From an uncultured Clostridia bacterium (lineage in GTDB: Bacteria; Bacillota; Clostridia; Oscillospirales; CAG-272): a stretch of DNA of 64,000 nucleotides. Positions 29,487 to 38,455 of the stretch are shown piece by piece. Position numbers and translations under genes: made by a program. The stretch is from the NCBI GenBank assembly GCA_944381115.1, contig CALWJV010000013.1, positions 84,671 through 148,670 on the forward strand. The letters run 5' to 3'. Position 1 is the first letter of the stretch, and each line of letters begins with the position of its first letter. The notes below the pieces were generated by a model. The model made no database searches, was not told the origin of the DNA, and worked only from the letters and a program-made list of their open reading frames with translations.

Positions 29487-30638
29487 TTATTCTTTCATTC
29501 TTATAGGCAAGACAAGATAAAGAAAATCATCGTTTGTTTTTTCAATAGGTTTTATTACCATTGCAGAAAGAGGAGTATTCATTCCGCATATTATGTTTTC
29601 GGTTCCTGTTGCTCTTAATGCCTCTAACAAATATAGACAGTCAAATCCTATTTCTATTCCGTCTTCTGTTCCTTTTTCTAAAGTTTCTATTGTTATTTCG
29701 TCATATACTCTTCCGCTTGCCGATACTGATGAAATTTTCAGCATATCGTTTTCAAATTTACATTTAACGTAATTTTTTGTATTATCTGATGTCTTTTCTT
29801 CTGATACAAGAAATGCTCTTTCAAGACTTTTTATAAGTCTTTCTGTTTCTATTTTGCATATTATTTTACTTGATGTAGGTATAAATTTACCGTAATCAAG
29901 ATACTCTCCTTCTATTATCCTGGAAAAGAAAAGAAGTCCTCCACACTCAAATACCGCGTTTCTTCTCGTTACAGATACTGTTACCATTTCTCCGGGATCC
30001 TTAAGTATTTTTACAAGTTCACTAAGTGTTTTCCCAGGAAGTATAAAACTAGCTTGTGGCTGTTTTTCTCCTATTGATAATATTTCACATTTTTGCTCAC
30101 GAACTGCAAGCCTGTTTCCGTCACATGCTGCTATCTTTATTCCTTCCTCAGAAAAAACAATATATGCTCCGTTAAGTATTGCTCTGGTTTCGTTATGTGC
30201 AACGGCAAATGCTGTTCTCTGTATCATCTGACGGAAAACTTCTTGATTTATTGTAAATCTTATTTCAGATTTAAACTCAGGTAGTGAAGGGAAATCTGCT
30301 CCGTCAAGCGCGCTGAGTTCAAACTCACTTTTTCCTCCCGATATTTTTACGGTATTTCTCCCGTCTACGGATATATTTATATCTCCTTCTGGCATTGCTC
30401 TTATTATCTGATTAAACCTTATGCCGTTAATTATGTAACTTCCGCTTTCATTTACTTTGGCATTTATTTTTACTCTGAATCCTTTTTCAAGGTCAAAAGA
30501 TGTAATTACACAAGCATTATCTCCGCTTGTTGTAATCAATAATCCTTCAATTGCTGCAATAGTATTTTTATTTGATACCGCTCCCATAAGCGGTGCTACT
30601 GCATTACAAATAGTACTTTTTTCAAAAGTTATATTCAT
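29487..30638 (-). CDS. dnaN: DNA polymerase III beta sliding clamp
   Basis: Ring-shaped processivity clamp. 383 residues covering the three clamp domains; the MNITFEKSTICNAVAPLMGAVSNKNT opening region (split motif: residues 1-26) and the C-terminal YLVLPIRMKE end with its PIR motif are diagnostic. It lies downstream of oriC and dnaA in the conserved dnaA-dnaN-recF order. Confidence 0.97.
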   Translation of the reverse strand: MNITFEKSTICNAVAPLMGAVSNKNTIAAIEGLLITTSGDNACVITSFDLEKGFRVKINAKVNESGSYIINGIRFNQIIRAMPEGDINISVDGRNTVKISGGKSEFELSALDGADFPSLPEFKSEIRFTINQEVFRQMIQRTAFAVAHNETRAILNGAYIVFSEEGIKIAACDGNRLAVREQKCEILSIGEKQPQASFILPGKTLSELVKILKDPGEMVTVSVTRRNAVFECGGLLFFSRIIEGEYLDYGKFIPTSSKIICKIETERLIKSLERAFLVSEEKTSDNTKNYVKCKFENDMLKISSVSASGRVYDEITIETLEKGTEDGIEIGFDCLYLLEALRATGTENIICGMNTPLSAMVIKPIEKTNDDFLYLVLPIRMKE

Positions 30639-30939
30639 TTTAAAATTCCTTTCCTTTTCAAATCATAAAATTTTAATTAATTGCATCTATCAACAACTAC
30701 TGTTATAATTTTTGTGAAGTTGAATTTTTTTTGAAAATTCAAATTAAAATTATTTTTAATAGAAGAAGTAGTAATAGTAGTAATAATAGGGCATGTGGAA
30801 ACTGTGGAAAAGTTTTGTTTTTTTATAAAAGAAAAACATATGTGGAAAATTTTTATTTTTAAGTTGAAAAGTAAAAATAAAATTGTTGAAAACAAAAAAA
30901 TTTTTGTTCTTTCTTAATGAAAAGGGCATAAAAATATTT
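30639..30939. other. oriC: Chromosomal replication origin (oriC) with DnaA-trio unwinding element
   Basis: The dnaA-dnaN gap holds, on the minus strand, DnaA boxes TTTTCCACA (30849-30841 and 30811-30803) and GTTTCCACA (30802-30794), then a CCC cluster (30791-30789), then ten contiguous triplets TAT TAT TAC TAC TAT TAC TAC TTC TTC TAT (30788-30759), then a run of A/T (30758-30720). This order (boxes, G/C cluster, DnaA-trios, A/T-rich DNA) is the basal unwinding system described in Bacillus subtilis. Further A/T-rich GTTGAAAA stretches lie at 30862-30892. No other origin-like region with trios was found. Confidence 0.9.
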
Positions 30940-32328
30940 TTATCTTGTTATTTCTTTTATAAGTTCATTTATTTCTATTTCAAATGAGGAATTGTTTTTT
31001 ATTTCCTTTTCTATTCTTTTGTAAGATGACATTATTGTAGTATGGTCTTTTGAAAAAATCTTACCTATTGCCGGGTAAGAAAGTTCTAATACTTTTTTCA
31101 TTATATAAATACAGATATGTCTGGTTTTTGAAATATTGCTTGCGCGCTTTTCGCTGTATATATCTTTTATGTTTATACCGTATTTTGCAGATACTTTTTT
31201 TATTATAATTTCCGGTGTGACGGATATTTGTCCGGTAGATGAAATCATATCCGAAATACATGAATTTACAAGAGGGACGGTTATTTCTTCTCCGCTTAAA
31301 AAACTGTATGCAATTATTCTCTTTATTGCTCCTTCAATCTGACGAATATTGCTTGTAAGTTTTTCAGCAAGAAATGTAAGTACGTCATTCGGAAAAGTAC
31401 GTCCCAAAGTTTGCGCTTTATTCTGCATTATTGCTATACGTAGTTCAAAATCTGGTGGTTGTATATCTACTGTTAATCCCCAGTCAAATCTGGTTCTGAG
31501 TCTTTCTTCGAGTTTTTGTATATCCTTTGCTGGACGGTCTGATGTCAAAATTATTTGTTTTCCGTGTTCGTAAAGATCATTGAAAGTGTGAAAAAACTCT
31601 TCTTGCGTCGATTCTTTACCGGCAATAAAATGAATGTCATCTATTAAAAGAACATCTGCTTTTCTGTATTTTTCTCTGAATTGTCCGGTAAGTCCTCGGC
31701 TAATACTTTCAATCATTTGGTTTGTAAATTCCTCGCCTTTTACATAGATTATAGTACTTTCCGGAAAGTTTTTATGTATTTCATTTGTTATTGCATAAAG
31801 CAGATGAGTTTTTCCCAGACCACTTGGACCGTAAATAAAAAGAGGATTATAAGAATGTGCCGGTTCTTTTGAAACGGCAGTACATGCAGCATATGCAAAC
31901 CTGTTGGAGGATCCTACTATAAAGTTTTCAAATGTATATTGAGAAGAATGAGAGTCATCCTGAACAACTGCTTTTGAAAGATCATTTTTTTCTGCGCTTA
32001 TGGAAAACGTTTTTTCTTCTGTATTTTCGGAAACTTTTATTGATGTATCTTTTTTTGAACTATTTTTTTTAACATTAAAATTTTCGTCGACAGTAAAAAC
32101 GGTATTTACACTGTAACCTATTATCGATTCAAAAGCGTCCTCAATTGACTTGAAAAGTTTTTTCTCAAGAACATCTTTTTTTAGTGAAGTTTCTGCCAAA
32201 AGAACCGCATCGGTATCAGTAAGATCGATAAGTTTAAGACCGTTTATCCAAAGGGACATAACAGTTGAAGAAAGTTTTTTTTTCAGTTCTTCTGAAACAA
32301 GACTCCAAATTTCATCAAATTCCTGCAT
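30940..32328 (-). CDS. dnaA: Chromosomal replication initiator DnaA
   Basis: AAA+ initiator. Domain I (1-75), a poorly conserved Ser/Lys-rich linker (about 80-130), AAA+ domain with Walker A GPSGLGKTH (167-175) and Walker B LLIDDIHF, and C-terminal DNA-binding domain with the KDHTTIMSSYKRI signature. 462 residues. The origin lies just downstream of it. Confidence 0.98.
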   Translation of the reverse strand: MQEFDEIWSLVSEELKKKLSSTVMSLWINGLKLIDLTDTDAVLLAETSLKKDVLEKKLFKSIEDAFESIIGYSVNTVFTVDENFNVKKNSSKKDTSIKVSENTEEKTFSISAEKNDLSKAVVQDDSHSSQYTFENFIVGSSNRFAYAACTAVSKEPAHSYNPLFIYGPSGLGKTHLLYAITNEIHKNFPESTIIYVKGEEFTNQMIESISRGLTGQFREKYRKADVLLIDDIHFIAGKESTQEEFFHTFNDLYEHGKQIILTSDRPAKDIQKLEERLRTRFDWGLTVDIQPPDFELRIAIMQNKAQTLGRTFPNDVLTFLAEKLTSNIRQIEGAIKRIIAYSFLSGEEITVPLVNSCISDMISSTGQISVTPEIIIKKVSAKYGINIKDIYSEKRASNISKTRHICIYIMKKVLELSYPAIGKIFSKDHTTIMSSYKRIEKEIKNNSSFEIEINELIKEITR

Positions 32329-32395
32329 TTTTACTTTTTTTCCTTTTTATACTTATATACTTAATTAAATATATTATAAATATTTATTTTAAATA

Positions 32396-32424
32396 ATTAT
32401 AACATATAGGTATATGTATTACAA
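32396..32424 (-). promoter_or_regulatory. Probable dnaA promoter
   Basis: Minus-strand TTGTAA (32424-32419), 17-base spacer and TATAAT (32401-32396), 68 bases before the dnaA start codon. -10 is perfect, -35 is four of six. No perfect DnaA box overlaps it. Confidence 0.6.
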
Positions 32425-32500
32425 CTTTTAAAATCTATTGTTAACAAAAAATTTACAAGACAAACCTGTCAAAAATATAAATTATTTTATAAAAAAGGTC

Positions 32501-32530
32501 TTGACAATTTGTACTTTAATAGTATATAAT
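32501..32530 (+). promoter_or_regulatory. rpmH promoter
   Basis: TTGACA (32501-32506), 18-base spacer, TATAAT (32525-32530), 75 bases before the rpmH ATG. It is divergent from the dnaA promoter. Confidence 0.8.
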
Positions 32531-32605
32531 AAAAAATACGATGCAAAACTATGCATAACAGCAGAAGGTATATTACGTATTTTAAGAAAACGGAGGTGGA
32601 AGAAT

Positions 32606-32740
32606 ATGCTTAGAACATATCAGCCTAAGAAAAGACAAAGAAAAAAAGAACATGGCTTTCGTAAGCGTATGAAGACCGCAAACGGAAGAAAGGTATTGAA
32701 AAGAAGACGCGCAAAAGGAAGAGAAAGACTTACCTATTAA
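32606..32740 (+). CDS. rpmH: 50S ribosomal protein L34
   Basis: 44 residues, all basic, starting [19 protein letters not shown] and ending GRERLTY; the L34 pattern is unmistakable. The start is fixed by GGAGGTG eight bases upstream, so the longer in-frame extension from 32438 is not coding. First gene of the block running away from dnaA. Confidence 0.98.
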   Translation: MLRTYQPKKRQRKKEHGFRKRMKTANGRKVLKRRRAKGRERLTY

Positions 32741-33048
32741 TAGAAAGTGTGTCATAGGCGAAACTTTCGTCACTTTCACGCAAGTGGGACATTCTGCGTG
32801 TTTTCACTTGCGTGTTTTCTTTCGTATTTAAATTTTTATTAAAAATAAAACTTACGATAGATGAAAGGCGCTGTAAGCGAGTTCATCTATTTTTTGTTAG
32901 AAAACTTTTAAAGGTAAAATTATTATTTTGCTTTTTGGAAAAACCCGGGTCCTGTTTATATAAAGACAGAACACGTCAGGAAAAAACAGAGATGTAAAAA
33001 TCCATATAGAAAAAATACCAGAATTCATAATAAAATTTGTGAAGGCAT
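32741..33048 (+). terminator. rpmH-rnpA spacer with a strong hairpin
   Basis: No gene in these 308 bases. A 10-bp perfect stem CACGCAAGTG / CACTTGCGTG (32777-32786 with 32805-32814) is followed by TTTTCTTT and looks like a (partial) terminator that would lower rnpA relative to rpmH. A second weaker symmetry around GATAGATGAAAGGCG / GTTCATCTAT lies at 32855-32890. Confidence 0.6.
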
Positions 33049-33450
33049 ATGAAAATTACATCAATAAAAGAAAATTACCTTTATAAAAAGGTATATATAA
33101 ACGGAAATAAAGTCTATGGAAAATATACAATTATATATACTTTGAAGGATAGTAAAGCATATAAGTTTAAAAAAGAGAATCCCGGAAAAAAATATATAAA
33201 CAGAGTCGGACTGACCGTAACGAAAAAAATAGGAAAATCTGTAATTAGAAACAGAGTTAAAAGAATAATAAGAGCAGCATTTGTACAGATAGAGAAAAAT
33301 TATTATATTAAAAAAGGAAATCTAATAGTAATAGTTGCAAGAGAAGAAGCAGTTGAGTCAAAGTCCGGAGATATTTACTCAGAAATGATAAAACAGTTTT
33401 CAAAACTTGCGCTTATAGAAGAAAAAAGACCGGAAAACAAATCTAACTGA
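33049..33450 (+). CDS. rnpA: Ribonuclease P protein component
   Basis: Basic protein that helps RNase P RNA process tRNA 5' ends. The signature RNRVKRIIRAAF is present, preceded by RVGLTVTKKIGKSVI. 133 residues, slightly long because of a Lys-rich N-terminal loop (about 35-45). GAAGG precedes the ATG. yidD follows 20 bases later. Confidence 0.95.
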   Translation: MKITSIKENYLYKKVYINGNKVYGKYTIIYTLKDSKAYKFKKENPGKKYINRVGLTVTKKIGKSVIRNRVKRIIRAAFVQIEKNYYIKKGNLIVIVAREEAVESKSGDIYSEMIKQFSKLALIEEKRPENKSN

Positions 33451-33470
33451 AAAAATTGTAAATCTAAAGA

Positions 33471-33785
33471 ATGAAAAATATATTTTTATACCCGATTGTA
33501 TTATACAGAAAATTTCTTTCACCGTTAAAGCCAAAATGCTGTAGATTTTCTCCGACATGCTCGTTATATGCGTATAAAGCGATAAATGAATGGGGCGCGG
33601 CATTGGGAATTTTGCTTGCAGTGTATAGAATTCTGCGGTGTAACCCTTTTTGTAAGGGAGGGGAGGATAATATACCCCGCAGGAAAAGAAAGGTAATACC
33701 GAAAACAAAAATCTGTGTAAAAAATAATATTAAAAGAAAAAAAAGAAACGATATAACGCCTTTTTATTTTGCATATGAAATATAA
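33471..33785 (+). CDS. yidD: Membrane protein insertion efficiency factor YidD
   Basis: Small protein assisting YidC. The family core is clear: YRKFLSPLKPKCCRFSPTCS, YAYKAINEWGAALG and RILRCNPFCKGG (residues about 12-64). A 40-residue Lys/Arg-rich tail extends beyond the usual end near residue 70. It sits between rnpA and yidC, the conserved place. Confidence 0.95.
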   Translation: MKNIFLYPIVLYRKFLSPLKPKCCRFSPTCSLYAYKAINEWGAALGILLAVYRILRCNPFCKGGEDNIPRRKRKVIPKTKICVKNNIKRKKRNDITPFYFAYEI

Positions 33786-33809
33786 GGACGTTAAAAAAGG
33801 AAATAGATT

Positions 33810-34895
33810 ATGGAAAGTTTTTTCGATATTTTTAATGTTCCTTTCGGCTGGCTGTTGAACCTTTGCAATAAGATAACAGCGAATAACTATATTTTAGCAC
33901 TGCTTATCTTCGCATTAATTATAAAAATAGTTTTACTGCCGTTTGGAATAATGCAACATAAGAATTCACTTAAGCAGGCAAAACTGAGTCCGCGGGAAGC
34001 AGCGATAATAAAAAAATATGCAGGGCGTAACGACAAAGTAACGCAGATGAAGAAGCAGGAAGAAATCCAGCGTCTTTACCAAAGTGAAAATTACAGTCAA
34101 TTTGCGGGATGCCTTCCGCTCCTTATACAACTTCCGATAATTATATGTATATTTACGGTTATAAGAAGTCCTCTGCGATATCTATGCGGATTTTCTTCGG
34201 AAACCGTTAAAAAAATAACAGATATAGCAATACAAGCAACAGGAAACAGTGCAATAGACCAGATCACCGCGCTTGAACATTTAAAAGCAAATCCTTCACT
34301 TTATACAGGGCTTGATCTGCCGGAAACAGTATATCCTGATTTTGGATTTTTCAATATAAATCTTTCGCATACCCCGAAATTCGGAGTGGATATACTTATA
34401 CTGATTCCGATCATAACATTTGCAGTTGTTTTTTTCACAACGAAAATCACGAAAAAACTTTCGTATCAATCCCCTCAGATGACACAAAATTCAGCAGATG
34501 TGAAACTATCCATGGGTATTATGGAACTTGTAATGCCCTTGATCTCTACGTTTGTCACATTTGGTGTTCCTGCAGCAATAGGTGTATACTGGATATATCA
34601 GAATCTTTTCGGTGTGCTTCAGCAGTTTATACTTGTAAAAGCAATGCCGTTCCCGGTATTTACGGAAGAGGACTACAAAGAAGCGGAAAGACTTATGTCC
34701 GGAAAACGTCCCAAGAAAAAGAAAAAGACAGAAAAAGACCCTAACAGACCCAGAGTTCGTTCACTGCATCACATAGATGATGATGAGTACAATGCAAAGG
34801 TTGTAGAAAATACTCCGAATCAGTCAGATGAAAGTAAACAAGGTCCTTTACTCACACCGATACCGATGAAGGACTATTCAAAAAAGAAAAAATAA
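33810..34895 (+). CDS. yidC: Membrane protein insertase YidC/SpoIIIJ family
   Basis: Inserts proteins into the cytoplasmic membrane with or without Sec. The first core helix ILALLIFALIIKIVLLPFG is followed by the charged coiled-coil loop (about 50-90) and GCLPLLIQLPIIICIF; later helices lie at about 195-215, 235-258 and the C-terminal YWIYQNLFGVLQQFI. About 60 extra residues (120-190) form an extracellular loop. No lipobox is evident, unlike Bacillus SpoIIIJ. The tail is strongly basic. 361 residues. jag follows 25 bases later. Confidence 0.95.
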   Translation: MESFFDIFNVPFGWLLNLCNKITANNYILALLIFALIIKIVLLPFGIMQHKNSLKQAKLSPREAAIIKKYAGRNDKVTQMKKQEEIQRLYQSENYSQFAGCLPLLIQLPIIICIFTVIRSPLRYLCGFSSETVKKITDIAIQATGNSAIDQITALEHLKANPSLYTGLDLPETVYPDFGFFNINLSHTPKFGVDILILIPIITFAVVFFTTKITKKLSYQSPQMTQNSADVKLSMGIMELVMPLISTFVTFGVPAAIGVYWIYQNLFGVLQQFILVKAMPFPVFTEEDYKEAERLMSGKRPKKKKKTEKDPNRPRVRSLHHIDDDEYNAKVVENTPNQSDESKQGPLLTPIPMKDYSKKKK

Positions 34896-34920
34896 TTTTA
34901 TCTTAAAGGCGGGAAAAGAA

Positions 34921-35619
34921 ATGATAAAGGAAACAATAGGAACCGGACGAACGGTTGAAGCGGCGATAGCCGACGGTGCAGCTCAACTCGGAGTTGAATC
35001 ATCCAGACTTCAGTACGAGATAATAGAGGCGCCGAAAAAAGGATTTTTGGGATTTGGTGAGGCTCCGGCAAAGGTAAGAGTATTTTTTGAAATAGGAACG
35101 GAGCAGACAGCGATAGATTATGTAAACAATATAATGAATGCAATGCATATAAAGGGTGTTACAAATGATGTATCAAGAGAACTTAATTCCGAAGGCGGAA
35201 AAATAATAAAACTCAAAGGAGAAGAGGCAGGTGTACTTATAGGACATCACGGCGAGACACTTGATGCTCTTCAATATCTTTCAAACCTTGCAATAAACAA
35301 TAAGATCGAACAAAGCGGAGAAAGTTGTGAAAAAATAACACTTGATATTGAAGGATATAGGGCCAGACGAGAAGAAACACTAAAAAATCTTGCAAAAAGA
35401 ACAGCAGAAAAGGTAAAAAAATACAGAAAAAACATAACTCTTGAGCCGATGACGCCTTATGAACGCCGTATTATTCATTCAACTTTGCAGGGAAACAGTA
35501 AAGTAATGACGGCGTCGATCGGCACAGATGACAACCGCCGCGTCGTTGTACATTATGTACCAAAGAAAGAAGAGAAAAAAACATCGGAAAATACAACGGA
35601 AAATACAACGGAAGAATAA
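34921..35619 (+). CDS. jag: RNA-binding protein KhpB (Jag)
   Basis: 232 residues with the three expected parts: the Jag-N domain (about 1-52, containing EAPKKGFLGFGEAPAKV), a KH domain with GVLIGHHGETLDALQYLSN (about 102-120) and an R3H domain with MTPYERRIIHSTLQ (about 178-191). It binds RNA and affects cell elongation and division in Firmicutes. It is co-transcribed with yidC and closed by a terminator. Confidence 0.96.
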   Translation: MIKETIGTGRTVEAAIADGAAQLGVESSRLQYEIIEAPKKGFLGFGEAPAKVRVFFEIGTEQTAIDYVNNIMNAMHIKGVTNDVSRELNSEGGKIIKLKGEEAGVLIGHHGETLDALQYLSNLAINNKIEQSGESCEKITLDIEGYRARREETLKNLAKRTAEKVKKYRKNITLEPMTPYERRIIHSTLQGNSKVMTASIGTDDNRRVVVHYVPKKEEKKTSENTTENTTEE

Positions 35620-35620
35620 A

Positions 35621-35643
35621 AAAACCCGGAAACGGGTTTTTTT
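35621..35643 (+). terminator. Intrinsic terminator after jag
   Basis: AAAACCCG-GAAA-CGGGTTTT, an 8-bp stem with a GAAA tetraloop followed by further Ts, three bases after the jag stop codon. Confidence 0.85.
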
Positions 35644-35713
35644 ATTTCTGTTTTAAGAAAATGAAAAAAAATAAATACAGATAAGAGAAAAACGAGAAAA
35701 AAATTTTATCCGG

Positions 35714-35742
35714 TTGAAAAATTAAAAAAATTGTGTTATAAT
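35714..35742 (+). promoter_or_regulatory. mnmE promoter
   Basis: TTGAAA (35714-35719), 17-base spacer, TATAAT (35737-35742). It lies after the jag terminator, so mnmE is its own transcription unit, with a leader of about 110 bases that is A/T-rich and shows no obvious structure. Confidence 0.75.
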
Positions 35743-35859
35743 ATCCGTAAATAATGCAAGCGGAACTGAAATTAAAACATATATTTTCAGAAAAATTTTT
35801 TGTTTTTTTATTTAAAACAATACTTTTTGAATCAAAAAGGATAAAAATAAAAGAAATTT

Positions 35860-37242
35860 ATGAAAAACAATACAGTTGCAGCAATTTCCACTCCTTACGG
35901 CAGAGGAGGAATATCGGTAATAAGGATTTCCGGTAACAACGCTATATCAATTGCCGAAAAAGTTTTCTTTCCGGCTTCAGGTAAGCCGATTTCGGAAATA
36001 CGTTCAAACTATACTGTTTACGGTAAGATATTTGCCGGCAAAGAAAAAATAGATGACGGAATGGTTACCGTTTTCCGATCACCGAGGTCATATACCGGAG
36101 AAGATACGGTAGAAATAAGCTGTCACGGAGGTATCCTTCTTACCGAAAAGATACTTTCTGCCGTATTTTCTGCAGGAGCAGATCCTGCAGGACCCGGAGA
36201 ATTTACTCAAAGAGCGTTTCTGAACGGAAAACTTGATCTTTCGGAAGCAGAGGCGGTCATAGGGCTTATTGATGCCGAAAGCGACGAAAAAATTCGCCTT
36301 TGCGCTTCTCATACATCAGGAGTTCTGAAGCGCCGTACAGATGAAATATATAATGAAATAACACGACTTTTAAGTTCTGTATACGTAAGCCTTGATTATC
36401 CGGAAGAAGATCTGGAGGAGGTCAAGGACGAAGAGTTCATCTCTTCTCTTGAAAATATTTACGGAAAATTATGCAAGACCGCTGATACTTACAGAGAGGG
36501 AAAGGCGGTTTCCGAAGGAATAAAAACCGTGCTTCTCGGAAAGCCCAATACAGGTAAATCTTCTATTTTAAATGCTCTTCTCGGAGAGAACCGGGCAATA
36601 GTAACGGCAGTTCCCGGAACAACAAGAGATATTATCGAAGAAAAGGTAAATATCGGGAAGGTTATATTAAAACTTTCCGATACCGCCGGATTGAGGAAGA
36701 GTGCCGATGAGGTTGAGCAAATAGGGATCGGAAAGGCACTTGAAAAAGCAAATGAAGCAGATCTTATTATAGCCGTTTTTGATCTTTCACAGCCTGCCGA
36801 TGACGAAGATTTTGCAATGATTAAAGAGATAGAACATTTTGTATCCGAAGGAAAACCGGTAATTGTAACACTTAATAAATGTGAAAACGAGATACGGTTT
36901 GATGAAAGAATACTGACATTTGCCGTGCCTTCAGTCAGGATCAGCGCAAAAAACGGAGAGGGGCTCGATACACTTAAAAAGACCATCGAAGAATTGTTTA
37001 TCAAAGGTGAGGTCGATTATAACACGACTGCTGTTATTGCCAATGCAAGACAATTTTCGGCTGTCAGCGGTGCAAAGGAAGCGGTTAGCCGGGCAATAGA
37101 AGCATTTAAAGAAGGTATTTATGCCGATACGTGCGGTATCGATCTTGAAAAAGCTTTGGAGATGTTAGGGCAGGTGGACGGCAGGAGCGTGGCCGGGGAT
37201 ATTACAGACGCAATCTTCCATAATTTTTGCGTAGGAAAATAG
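35860..37242 (+). CDS. mnmE: tRNA uridine-34 5-carboxymethylaminomethyl GTPase MnmE
   Basis: Works with MnmG to modify wobble uridines. The N-terminal folate-binding domain starts TPYGRGGISVIRISG; the G domain has G1 GKPNTGKS (227-234), G3 DTAG and G4 NKCE; the protein ends in the required FCxGK motif (FCVGK, catalytic C457). 460 residues. Unusually, mnmG is not next to it but about 10 kb away on the opposite strand. Confidence 0.97.
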   Translation: MKNNTVAAISTPYGRGGISVIRISGNNAISIAEKVFFPASGKPISEIRSNYTVYGKIFAGKEKIDDGMVTVFRSPRSYTGEDTVEISCHGGILLTEKILSAVFSAGADPAGPGEFTQRAFLNGKLDLSEAEAVIGLIDAESDEKIRLCASHTSGVLKRRTDEIYNEITRLLSSVYVSLDYPEEDLEEVKDEEFISSLENIYGKLCKTADTYREGKAVSEGIKTVLLGKPNTGKSSILNALLGENRAIVTAVPGTTRDIIEEKVNIGKVILKLSDTAGLRKSADEVEQIGIGKALEKANEADLIIAVFDLSQPADDEDFAMIKEIEHFVSEGKPVIVTLNKCENEIRFDERILTFAVPSVRISAKNGEGLDTLKKTIEELFIKGEVDYNTTAVIANARQFSAVSGAKEAVSRAIEAFKEGIYADTCGIDLEKALEMLGQVDGRSVAGDITDAIFHNFCVGK

Positions 37243-37385
37243 CGAATGAAAGATCTTAAGTGGATTTTTTCATAAAATTTTACGTATTCAGAATTTATTT
37301 AAAAATAAAATTATATAAATCAGATCATATAAAATATTTGATTTTTTTAACTGTTATAAACGGCGGAAAAATCAAATAAATTCCG

Positions 37386-37423
37386 AAAAAATACCGCCTC
37401 AAATATGATATCTGAAGCGGTAT
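37386..37423 (-). terminator. Terminator of the small membrane protein gene
   Basis: On the minus strand an 11-bp nearly perfect stem (37423-37413 with 37401-37391) is followed by a run of five Ts (37390-37386). It lies 12 bases after the leftward gene's stop and also faces mnmE. Confidence 0.75.
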
Positions 37424-37434
37424 TATTGATATTT

Positions 37435-37713
37435 TCAGGCTTTTTTCTTTGAAGGTTTCTTCTTTTTGTCTTTATCTTTAGGTATCCATAAGTAAATGAC
37501 TATGACCATAGCGACGAAGATCACTCCTGCGACGCAGTAACCGACTATCTGATTGTAGGAATCCCACCATTTTTCAAAAGCAGACATTTCGCTTGATGAG
37601 GTAGTGCCTTCATCTGCGGCAAAAACCGTTATGCTCATAATGCAGAGAAGCATTGCGAACAACAAAATAAAAACGAGAAATACAAGCGATTTATTTTTTA
37701 CATTTGTAAGCAT
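37435..37713 (-). CDS. Small membrane protein of unknown function
   Basis: 92 residues: an N-terminal hydrophobic signal or anchor (about 9-31, ending SITVFA), an acidic/Ser-rich external stretch with EKWWDSYNQ, a second membrane helix (about 52-72, GYCVAGVIFVAMVIVIYLW) and a cytoplasmic tail made almost wholly of lysine (KDKDKKKKPSKKKA). AAAGGA precedes the ATG. I do not recognise the family. A possible signal peptide with cleavage after VFA would leave a single-TM protein. Confidence 0.7.
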   Translation of the reverse strand: MLTNVKNKSLVFLVFILLFAMLLCIMSITVFAADEGTTSSSEMSAFEKWWDSYNQIVGYCVAGVIFVAMVIVIYLWIPKDKDKKKKPSKKKA

Positions 37714-37931
37714 AAAAAAATCCTTTCATGATGAATATAAGGTCTGACAGATCAAACTGACATAAAACCGTTGCTCTTGTATAGTAGCAAAAAAATATAA
37801 CTACAAATTGATGATTTTTTTGCTAAAATGTTAATATTATTATTCAAACAAAAGGTATAGACGTTTTTGTTTAAAATGACGGTATATTTAAAAATTTACT
37901 TAATTTAATTGAAAAAAACAGGAAAAAAGTA

Positions 37932-38261
37932 ATGGAAGAAAAGAGATTCAGAAAAAACGACAGTGGCTTTATTTGCGCGAATTGCGGAAAAGAGGTTAAA
38001 CCGCTCGGCTATACATCAAGGAATCACTGCCCGTTTTGTTTATTTTCACTACATCTTGATATAAACCCCGGGGACAGGGCATCTGGGTGCGGAGGATTAC
38101 TTGAACCCGTAAAAGTAGAAACAGATCCAAAGAAGGGTTTTATAATAGTCAGCAAATGCAGAAAGTGCGGAGAGATCAAAAGAAATAAAGCGGCAAACGA
38201 GGCATCTGTGCAGCCGGATGATATAAAGAAACTTATAAAACTTACCGCAATGCCGTGGTAA
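37932..38261 (+). CDS. RNHCP-domain zinc-binding protein
   Basis: 109-residue protein with three CxxC pairs: ICANCGKEV, RNHCPFCLFS and KCRKCGEIKRNK. The RNHCP tetrapeptide names the family. It likely binds two zinc ions; function is unknown, but the fold is common in low-GC bacteria. It stands alone between two leftward genes, with GGAAAAAAG before the ATG. Confidence 0.88.
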   Translation: MEEKRFRKNDSGFICANCGKEVKPLGYTSRNHCPFCLFSLHLDINPGDRASGCGGLLEPVKVETDPKKGFIIVSKCRKCGEIKRNKAANEASVQPDDIKKLIKLTAMPW

Positions 38262-38455
38262 AAGAAATATTACCGTGTGGACACAAGGAAACGGACTCAA
38301 TTCAGTGCCTTGAAATTTTATGAAATAAAATAAATTGTCTGTTTTAAATCAGGTAAATACAGTGGAAATAAATATCAATGAAAAAAGTATATGATTATAG
38401 AAAACGGTCATACACATATTTACGGTCTTTTAAAAAAGAGGATTTTAAACAAAAA

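Noticed and set aside
32438..32605. N-terminal extension of rpmH in the same frame.
   Set aside because: The GGAGGTG ribosome site and the universal MxRTYQP start of L34 place the start at 32606.
32941..32951. AAACCCGGGTC as a possible Noc-binding site.
   Set aside because: The central CCCGGG matches, but the flanks are not TTT/AAA as required by ATTTCCCGGGAAAT. Other half-sites, such as GGGAAAT at about 12590, are also incomplete.
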